This document shows, in pieces, positions 58,610-64,000 of a stretch of DNA of 64,000 nucleotides (within the stretch, counting starts at the first letter, position 1; the number at the start of each line of letters is the position of its first letter). The position numbers and the translations under genes were made by a program. Origin of the DNA: Candidatus Saccharimonadota bacterium. GTDB lineage: Bacteria; Patescibacteriota; Saccharimonadia; Saccharimonadales; Saccharimonadaceae. The stretch spans positions 62,001 to 126,000 of the forward strand of contig JAFQYG010000002.1 in assembly GCA_017406565.1 (NCBI GenBank), written 5' to 3'. The notes under the pieces were generated by a model. It saw nothing but the letters and a program-made list of their open reading frames with translations, was not told the origin of the DNA and did not search any database.

Positions 58610-58938
58610 TGAATAAGATCTATAGGGCTAAAAGAACGCGTGCTAAGATTCATGGTACAGCGGACAGACCACGTCTTTCAGTGTTTTTCTCGAATCAACA
58701 CATTGTAGCTCAAATAATTAATGATGATAATGGCAAGACTTTAGTCTATGCGACAACAGTTGGTAGTAAGTTGACTGGTACTAAGACTGAAAAAGCTGCA
58801 AAGATTGGTGAAGAGATTGCCAAAAAAGCTAAAACCGCTAAGATTAAAAAGGTCGTTTTTGATCGTGGTTCTAAACTATATGCAGGACGTATGAGTGCAC
58901 TAGCTGATGCGGCTCGCAAAGAAGGATTGGAGTTTTAA
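58609..58938 (+). CDS. rplR: Large ribosomal subunit protein uL18
   Basis: 109 residues; RAKRTRAKIHGTADRPRLSVFFSNQHIVAQIINDDNGKTLVYATTV and VVFDRGSKLYAGRMSALADAARKEGLEF. Binds 5S rRNA. It lacks the usual basic N-terminal segment of about 10 residues, so it is a short form. Confidence 0.96.
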   Translation: MNKIYRAKRTRAKIHGTADRPRLSVFFSNQHIVAQIINDDNGKTLVYATTVGSKLTGTKTEKAAKIGEEIAKKAKTAKIKKVVFDRGSKLYAGRMSALADAARKEGLEF

Positions 58939-58939
58939 T

Positions 58940-59680
58940 ATGGCTGAAAATGATAAAAAAGCTCCGCGAGTAATTAATAAGTCCGGCACCCTCAAAATGG
59001 ATGACAAGGTTGCTGCGACTAAACAGACTCGTGATATTTCGGGGCGCAAGATGGACCGCAGGAATCGTCGCGATCGTGTACGCGCTGATGCTGGTCCAAA
59101 AGAATTTGATGAGATTACCATTGCAGTTGATCGTGTGTCACGTACAGTGGCCGGTGGTCGTAGAATGCGTTTCAAAGCACTCGTAGCGATGGGAAATCAT
59201 AAAAATAAGGTTGGTGTCGGTGTTGCAAAAGGTAATGATGTGACTACGGCAGTAGCCAAAGCAGGTCGTAAGGCTAAGAAATCTATGATTACTTTCAACA
59301 TGGATGGCGAAACAATCTGCCACGAAACTCGTACTAAAGTGACTGGTGCTGATGTTTTGATGAAACCAGCAGCGCCTGGTACTGGTATTATTGCAGGTGG
59401 TACAGTACGTTCAATTATGGGTCTTACTGGTGTGAAGAATTTGATTTCTAAGTCACTAGGTTCATCCAATAAGGTAAACGTAGCTTATGCTGTGATTGAA
59501 GCTTTGCGTCAACAGACTCCACGAAAAGAATGGACTGGTGCAAAGGCTGAAAAGACTGAAGCTAAGGTTGAAACTACCGAAGCTAAGAAGCCAGTTGCTA
59601 AAAAAGAAACTGCTAAGCCTGTTTCTAAGGCTACAGCTAAGCCAGCTGCCAAGAAGTCCACTAAGAAGGAGGACAAGTAA
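58940..59680 (+). CDS. rpsE: Small ribosomal subunit protein uS5
   Basis: 246 residues. An N-terminal charged extension of about 60 residues (including MDRRNRRDRVRADAGP) precedes the S5 core (EFDEITIAVDRVSRTVAGGRRMRFKALVAMGNHKNKVGVGVAKGNDVTTAVAKAGRKAKKSMI, PAAPGTGIIAGGTVRSIMGLTGVKNLISKSLGSSNKVNVAYAVIEAL), then an Ala/Lys/Thr tail of about 50 residues. Start at 58940 (MAENDKK), 1 nt after rplR. rpmD (L30), normally next, is absent. Confidence 0.96.
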   Translation: MAENDKKAPRVINKSGTLKMDDKVAATKQTRDISGRKMDRRNRRDRVRADAGPKEFDEITIAVDRVSRTVAGGRRMRFKALVAMGNHKNKVGVGVAKGNDVTTAVAKAGRKAKKSMITFNMDGETICHETRTKVTGADVLMKPAAPGTGIIAGGTVRSIMGLTGVKNLISKSLGSSNKVNVAYAVIEALRQQTPRKEWTGAKAEKTEAKVETTEAKKPVAKKETAKPVSKATAKPAAKKSTKKEDK

Positions 59681-60147
59681 TGAAATACAATGATTTAGAA
59701 GTGACGAAGAATGCTCGTCCAAGTCGTAAAGGCCGTGGTATTTCGGCTGGTCAGGGTAAAACTGCTGGTCGTGGCACAAAAGGCCAAAAATCTCGTACTG
59801 GTCATCGCAAGATGCCAGCTGGATTTATGGGTGGCCAACGTGCTATCATGCAGGCTGTGCCAAAACTCAAAGGTTTTAAATCTTTCCATCCTAAGGCTGA
59901 GGTGGTCTATACGGATCGCTTAAATGAGCTAAAGGGTAAGGTCGATAACTTTGCTTTGGCTGAGGCTTCACTGGTGTCTTCACCATTTGTGAAGGTGAAA
60001 GTAATTACTCGTGGTGAATTAACTGCTAAAATTGATTTAGAAACTCAATTTGCTTCGAAATCGGCAGTTGCCGCAATTAAGAAAGCTGGTGGTTCATTCA
60101 AACAGGTCCCAATCTTAAAAAGACCTGAAAGCAAGAAAGAAGCCTAG
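59680..60147 (+). CDS. rplO: Large ribosomal subunit protein uL15
   Basis: 155 residues; N-terminal RPSRKGRGISAGQGKTAGRGTKGQKSRTGHRKMPAGFMGGQRAIMQAVPKLKGF and the C-terminal domain TAKIDLETQFASKSAVAAIKKAGGSFKQV. Overlaps rpsE by 1 nt. A terminator follows directly; secY, adk, map and infA, which often follow L15, are not here. Confidence 0.97.
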   Translation: MKYNDLEVTKNARPSRKGRGISAGQGKTAGRGTKGQKSRTGHRKMPAGFMGGQRAIMQAVPKLKGFKSFHPKAEVVYTDRLNELKGKVDNFALAEASLVSSPFVKVKVITRGELTAKIDLETQFASKSAVAAIKKAGGSFKQVPILKRPESKKEA

Positions 60148-60174
60148 AAATAGCCCCTTCGGGGGCTATTTTTT
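60148..60174 (+). terminator. Terminator after rplO
   Basis: AAATAGCCCC, loop TTC, GGGGGCTATTTTTT. Same stem sequence as after rpsH. Confidence 0.94.
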
Positions 60175-60206
60175 GTGGTATAATGTCTAGAGATAGGAGA
60201 GTTATT

Positions 60207-60938
60207 ATGGATGAAAAAGAATTAAAAACCAGTCCGAAGCAGCGCATTTTTATTATTTTAATTGCAATTATTATGGTGGGTTCGATTATCGCAAGTTATG
60301 CAGCGATAGTAATTAGTGGCGCAAAAGGTGCAAGTACAGATTCGTCAGAACTTGGTGAAGTAGATCAAGCTAAAATAGCAGAATATCAAGCGGCCTACGA
60401 CAAAAAGGCAGAAGAGTTCAAAAAAGCGAGTAAAAGCGATTTTGACGAATTTATTAAGTTTAAATCAGAAATTAAGGCTTACAATGAAGCTTCGGTTAAT
60501 GATACCAATAACGTTGGGGTGAAGGATTTGAAAGAGGGCACTGGAGCAGAGGTGAGCGATGACAATTATTTAGCGTATTATGTGGGATGGTGCGCAGATG
60601 AGTCAGTGTTTGATTCGTCTTTTGATGACAATAATAATCCTACAGCTTTTGCAAAAATTATTGATCCGTCGGCTGGTATGATTGAGGGGTGGAATCAGGG
60701 GGTGAAGGGGATGAAACTAGGTGGTATTAGAAGAATTACGATGCCAGGAGAATTAGCGTATGGTGACTCGATGGAAATCTGTGGTGGATACAATAAACCT
60801 TTGCGATTTATGTTGATGGCGGTGCCGAAAGAAGAGCCAATTAAAACCATGTCTGAAGAATTAGATGATGCGTTTATGAGGTTACAATATGCGCAATATG
60901 GAGTGGATTATGACTCTATAAAGCAGAATACTGAATAG
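60207..60938 (+). CDS. Membrane-anchored FKBP-type peptidyl-prolyl isomerase
   Basis: 243 residues. A short cytoplasmic N-terminus, one membrane helix (IFIILIAIIMVGSIIASYAAIVI), a coiled linker (EYQAAYDKKAEEFKKASKSDFDEF) and an FKBP domain: KEGTGAEVSDDNYLAYYVGW, VFDSSF, MIEGWNQGVKGMKLGGIRRITMPGELAYGD and LRFMLMAV. It probably assists folding of secreted proteins. Start at 60207 (MDEKELK) with ATAGGAGAG upstream; a longer reading has no family support. Confidence 0.9.
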   Translation: MDEKELKTSPKQRIFIILIAIIMVGSIIASYAAIVISGAKGASTDSSELGEVDQAKIAEYQAAYDKKAEEFKKASKSDFDEFIKFKSEIKAYNEASVNDTNNVGVKDLKEGTGAEVSDDNYLAYYVGWCADESVFDSSFDDNNNPTAFAKIIDPSAGMIEGWNQGVKGMKLGGIRRITMPGELAYGDSMEICGGYNKPLRFMLMAVPKEEPIKTMSEELDDAFMRLQYAQYGVDYDSIKQNTE

Positions 60939-60972
60939 TGGTAGTGTCTCTGTTGCGACTATAGTATAATAG

Positions 60973-61001
60973 TTGACTTTTTAGCATAAGTATGATATAA
61001 T
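60973..61001 (+). promoter_or_regulatory. Near-consensus promoter of the orphan membrane gene at 61071
   Basis: TTGACT (60973-60978), 17-bp spacer, TATAAT (60996-61001). The leader is about 65 nt. Confidence 0.87.
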
Positions 61002-61070
61002 GTAAGTATAAACTGGCATTTGGGGTGCGGAGGGTCGGTTTCGTACCATCATGATAAAAAGGAGGGTATC

Positions 61071-61508
61071 ATGAGTAGGATTATTAAGTTTGTAGGATTT
61101 GTGTTTGCGGTTCTGTTTTCGGAAAGGATGTTTTTCTGGGCTTACAATGGGACACTGATGGGCCTGAATTACTGGACAAAAATCGGTGCGCTGGGGCTCG
61201 TAGCTGTTATCATTGCCGGTATCTTTCAGTATGATGAAACAGGAAGACGTAGATACAATGAACGGATGTTTTTATGTATTTCGGTGGTCTTCTCTGCGGT
61301 AGTGGCAGCAGCGTTATTTATTGAGGGATGCGACACAATTATTGCATTACTCGATACTTGTCTTACCAGTTCTGATTCGCCACTATGGTCAGTGATTTTG
61401 GCTCCTTGGGTAGCTATGTTTGCTGGAGCGGCTTATTGCTTCGTATTAGCTTATACTGGTGCCATCATTGGTGAACTTCGTAGATTGAGAATAGTCAGAC
61501 ACTTCTAA
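61071..61508 (+). CDS. Orphan integral membrane protein
   Basis: 145 residues with about four membrane helices (IIKFVGFVFAVLFSERMFFWAY, IGALGLVAVIIAGIFQY, MFLCISVVFSAVVAAALFIEG, VAMFAGAAYCFVLAYTGAIIGEL). AAAGGAGGG four nt before the ATG fixes the start at 61071; a TTG at 61020 would put the ribosome site inside the gene. It shares the layout (strong promoter, leader, AAGGAGGGT, terminator) with the orphans at 42.4-46 kb. No family recognised. Confidence 0.72.
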   Translation: MSRIIKFVGFVFAVLFSERMFFWAYNGTLMGLNYWTKIGALGLVAVIIAGIFQYDETGRRRYNERMFLCISVVFSAVVAAALFIEGCDTIIALLDTCLTSSDSPLWSVILAPWVAMFAGAAYCFVLAYTGAIIGELRRLRIVRHF

Positions 61509-61518
61509 ATCCTACACG

Positions 61519-61546
61519 ATCCCCCGATATTATTCGGGGGATTTTT
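61519..61546 (+). terminator. Terminator after the orphan membrane gene
   Basis: ATCCCCCGA, loop TATTAT, TCGGGGGATTTTT. Confidence 0.92.
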
Positions 61547-61582
61547 CATGTTTGTCTATAATAGTTATGTTATAATGAGGGT

Positions 61583-63271
61583 ATGAATAAGAAACATTTT
61601 CTGTTGATCGTGTGTGGAATGACTATATTTGTTGGATGTGAAAAAGCTTCCGCCCTCACCTACTCTTCCAATGTAGAGGTCGGCTTCACCTTCAATCCCA
61701 CTATCTCAGTAAACTTGTCTGGCGATCTACTAATCAATAATCTCTCCCCAGGTTCAGTCTCAGACTCTAATGTCATTAATGTTAATGTAGCTACCAATGC
61801 CTCACAAGGCTATGTTTTGACTGCTACTTCCGGTACAAAAACTACTAATACAGACTTAGTCAATCAAACCAACTCAGCCTATAAGTTCTCCAGTATTGCT
61901 ACTAATGCTAGTCTATCAAACCTCACTACAGACAATACTTGGGGCTATAGCTATTCAGAAGATAGTGGTACTAATTGGTCTAACTACTCAGGTCTTCCAT
62001 TAGACAATGATGATGAAGGAGCTACCGGAAAACAATTAATCAATACTATTAACCCAGCAGACAATAGAACTCTACAATTCAAAATAGCAGCTAGAGCATC
62101 CAGTAACCAAGCTGCTGGTACTTATCAAAATACTATTAACTTCTATGCTGTAGCTAATCCTGATCCTACTCTTCAACCTGTTTCCTGTCCTGCTGGGAAG
62201 GTTTGCTATAATGCTAACTCCCTCACCACTGTTCAAGGTGAGATGGGACAACAGACACCAACTACTGATGAGTTAACCAATGGCATTACTCTTTGGGCCT
62301 CCAACTTCAAACGTGACGGCTATGGCTTTGCTGGCTGGGCTGACTCAACTACCTATAATGGTTTAAGATACGGCCCCAACCAAACCATCACAGCCCCAAG
62401 TGACGTTTCAACTAATGGCTACTCCCTCTACGCCATCTGGATTCCTTCTGCTGGCGATATGCAAAACTGGACTGGTTGTTCTAGTTTAAGTCAAGGTGAA
62501 GTTACTGCTCTTAAAGACACCAGAGATAATAATGTCTATGCTGTAGCTAAATTAGCAGACAACAAATGCTGGATGATAGAAAACCTCAGACTAGATGACT
62601 CCGCTGAGCTCTCTTCTACGAATACTCACAGCCCATCACTGCCTCTCACGAATATTTACGATTCTAGTACTACGTCAAATCACCTCTCCTCAACTTCATC
62701 ACTAGCCTATGATGCAACTACTGCTCCAGAAGGCTGGTGTTCCACTGACTCTTCTGCCTGTGACGATCAATCTAGACTCCGAACAGATAATACCACCCTC
62801 TTCACTGACAACACATCTTCTAGCTACAATGCCGAAAGTAATGTCTACTCCTATGGCAACTACTACAACTGGTATTCTGCTACAGCTGGTCACGGTAAAT
62901 ATGGCTCTTCTTATGGTAGTGGATACACCGCTCCGGGCGATATCTGTCCTGCAGGATGGCACTTACCAACTGGAGGAAGTGCTACGGCGGAATTTGGTGC
63001 TCTGGACATAGCTATGGGTGGTACAGGAGCAACTCAATCTACTGCAGAGGCTTCCAACAGATGGAGAACTCATCCTAACAACTTTGTCTATTCCGGGGGC
63101 GCGGGTTCGTCGGTCTACTTCCGTGATTCCGGCGGGTTCTATTGGTCGTCTTCGGCGTACAATAGTAGCCTCGCCTACAACTTGTACTTGTACGGTAACT
63201 ACGTCAGCCCAGGCACTGTCTACCCCAGCAAGTACGACGGGAGGATGGCGCGTTGCGTCGCTGGCGTATAG
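61583..63271 (+). CDS. Secreted DGR-type lectin-like protein (lectin C)
   Basis: 562 residues; closest relative in the window is lectin B. Signal peptide about 1-25 (LLIVCGMTIFVGCEKASA). The N-terminal beta domain (LTYSSNVEVGFTFNPTISVNLSGDLLINNLSPG), one InlB-type repeat (GFAGWADSTTYNGLRYGPNQ...LYAIW) and the paralogous domain (MQNWTGCSSLSQGEVTALKDTRDNNVYAVAKLADNKCWMIENLRLD, ICPAGWHLPTGG) are intact, and the variable region closes the protein with the same C-terminus (CVAGV) as lectin A. TATAAT (61571-61576) ends 6 nt before the ATG. It lies 35 kb from the other three lectin genes. Confidence 0.86.
   Translation: MNKKHFLLIVCGMTIFVGCEKASALTYSSNVEVGFTFNPTISVNLSGDLLINNLSPGSVSDSNVINVNVATNASQGYVLTATSGTKTTNTDLVNQTNSAYKFSSIATNASLSNLTTDNTWGYSYSEDSGTNWSNYSGLPLDNDDEGATGKQLINTINPADNRTLQFKIAARASSNQAAGTYQNTINFYAVANPDPTLQPVSCPAGKVCYNANSLTTVQGEMGQQTPTTDELTNGITLWASNFKRDGYGFAGWADSTTYNGLRYGPNQTITAPSDVSTNGYSLYAIWIPSAGDMQNWTGCSSLSQGEVTALKDTRDNNVYAVAKLADNKCWMIENLRLDDSAELSSTNTHSPSLPLTNIYDSSTTSNHLSSTSSLAYDATTAPEGWCSTDSSACDDQSRLRTDNTTLFTDNTSSSYNAESNVYSYGNYYNWYSATAGHGKYGSSYGSGYTAPGDICPAGWHLPTGGSATAEFGALDIAMGGTGATQSTAEASNRWRTHPNNFVYSGGAGSSVYFRDSGGFYWSSSAYNSSLAYNLYLYGNYVSPGTVYPSKYDGRMARCVAGV
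63080..63268 (+). other. DGR-type variable region of lectin C
   Basis: GC-rich 3' end, same frame as A and B (tat tgg tcg tct tcg gcg tac; cca ggc). Toward the end the three genes read gac/tac/gtc, tac/ggc/tac, agc/tac/ccc, agc/ctc/gac at successive variable codons: the third base is always C. Confidence 0.82.
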
Positions 63272-63351
63272 AAATATAACGATTTAAGAGTATCAGTGGG
63301 GGTTGTAGAATTGATGGGGGTGTGGTATAAGGAAAGGAGAAAGAGGGCTAG

Positions 63352-64000
63352 ATGAAGACATTTTTCTTTTATGATTTAGAGACGAGCGGACTTTTGGCGC
63401 GAGAAGATCGGATTATGCAGTTTGCGGGGCAGCGGACGGATATGGATTTGGAGCTGATTGGCGAACCAGTAAATATCCTTGTGAAGATGACGGATGATGC
63501 TTTACCGAGTCCTGGAGCGATTAATGTGACGAAGATTACACCGCAGCAAACTTTGATGGATGGGATTAGTGAGGCGGAGTTTTGTAAATATGTGACGGAG
63601 GATATATTTGTGCCAGATACAGTAGCGGTGGGGTATAATACGGTGCGGTTTGATGATGAATTCATGCGGGCGACTTTGTGGCGGAATTTTTATGATGCCT
63701 ATGAATGGGAATGGAAAGATGGGCGTAGTCGTTGGGATATGCTTGACGTTGTGAGATTGACACGAGCTTTGCGGCCGGAGGGGATTAATTGGCCTTTTAC
63801 GGATGATGGCAGGCCGACTAATCGATTGGAATTAATTACTAAATTGAATGGTTTGGAACACGTGCACGCTCATGATGCGCTTTCTGATGTATACGCGACA
63901 ATTGCAGTAGCAAAATTGATTAAAGAAAAACAACCGAAATTATTTGAATACTTGTATAAGATGCGTGAAAAAAATGCCGTAAAAAAGCTAGTAAATCTTG
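63352..64000 (+). CDS. sbcB: Exonuclease I, 3' end outside window
   Basis: 3'-5' single-strand DNA exonuclease of the DEDDh type; 216 codons are visible. Seen: FFFYDLETSGLLAREDRIMQFAGQRTD (first Asp and Glu), the ExoI-specific VGYNTVRFDDEFMRATLWRNFYDAYEWEW, SRWDMLDVVRLTRALRPEGINWP, and HVHAHDALSDVYATIAVAKLI (His and Asp of the third motif). AAGGAAAGGAG lies upstream of the ATG. The RNase-T-like catalytic domain is complete to the window edge; the SH3-like and helical parts would follow beyond it. Confidence 0.93.
   Translation, partial: MKTFFFYDLETSGLLAREDRIMQFAGQRTDMDLELIGEPVNILVKMTDDALPSPGAINVTKITPQQTLMDGISEAEFCKYVTEDIFVPDTVAVGYNTVRFDDEFMRATLWRNFYDAYEWEWKDGRSRWDMLDVVRLTRALRPEGINWPFTDDGRPTNRLELITKLNGLEHVHAHDALSDVYATIAVAKLIKEKQPKLFEYLYKMREKNAVKKLVNL

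Overview
The window is AT-rich, gene-dense DNA from a bacterium with a reduced genome. It is most likely a member of the Candidate Phyla Radiation, and Candidatus Saccharibacteria (TM7) fits best. The reasons are very short intergenic gaps, an S10/spc ribosomal gene cluster with no L30 gene and no L29 gene in its usual place, single-chain glycyl-tRNA synthetase, MurD with the variant P-loop TKGKGTT, C-type-lectin-like proteins with diversified C-termini, and many small orphan secreted or membrane proteins. A release factor 2 gene and several ordinary TGA stops argue for the standard genetic code. The assignment rests on gene content only; no 16S gene is present.

Layout. 0-13.8 kb: mostly plus-strand housekeeping genes: CIRCE-controlled clpC-clpP, rnhA, queA, tyrS, a TRM11-like methyltransferase, rpmA, a flippase-like membrane protein, xseAB, a small kinase/receiver pair, recO, ppa. 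13.8-18.9 kb: glyQS and an ABC exporter sharing a 14-bp divergent promoter, then hisS. 19.0-26.1 kb: a double-HTH regulator and three secreted proteins of the Fibrobacter-paralogous-domain type whose last ~60 codons look like diversity-generating retroelement (DGR) variable regions. 26.5-42.2 kb: a tRNA cluster (Val, Lys, Phe), murI, rarA, a DsbA-like protein with a CxxC membrane partner, an unassigned ~220-nt structured RNA, an Rpf-like protein, rsmA, serS, hpf, secA, an M16 peptidase, a CHAP hydrolase, murD, dusB. 42.3-46 kb: orphan genes with strong promoters, 5' leaders and terminators, around prfB. 46-60.2 kb: ribosomal proteins L3 to L15, interrupted between S8 and L6 by a 1,618-residue vWA/Cna_B-type surface protein and a 37-residue membrane peptide. 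60.2-64 kb: a membrane-anchored FKBP-type isomerase, an orphan membrane protein, a fourth diversified lectin and the start of exonuclease I.

Two systems stand out. First, GC-rich palindromic repeats sit in frame inside conserved enzyme genes (queA twice, the TRM11-like gene twice, dusB once), encode the peptide signature EP(R/H)(N/D)DG in the same frame in three genes, and are bounded by inverted arms that differ from locus to locus. This resembles the Rickettsia palindromic elements in behaviour; I do not know of a description from this group. Second, four DGR-type target genes lie in the window, but no reverse transcriptase or template repeat is visible, so mutagenesis would have to act in trans from elsewhere in the genome. 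Many genes also have an extended -10 TATAAT box ending only 6-9 nt before the start codon, which implies widespread leaderless mRNAs, while ribosomal and orphan genes keep strong Shine-Dalgarno sites.
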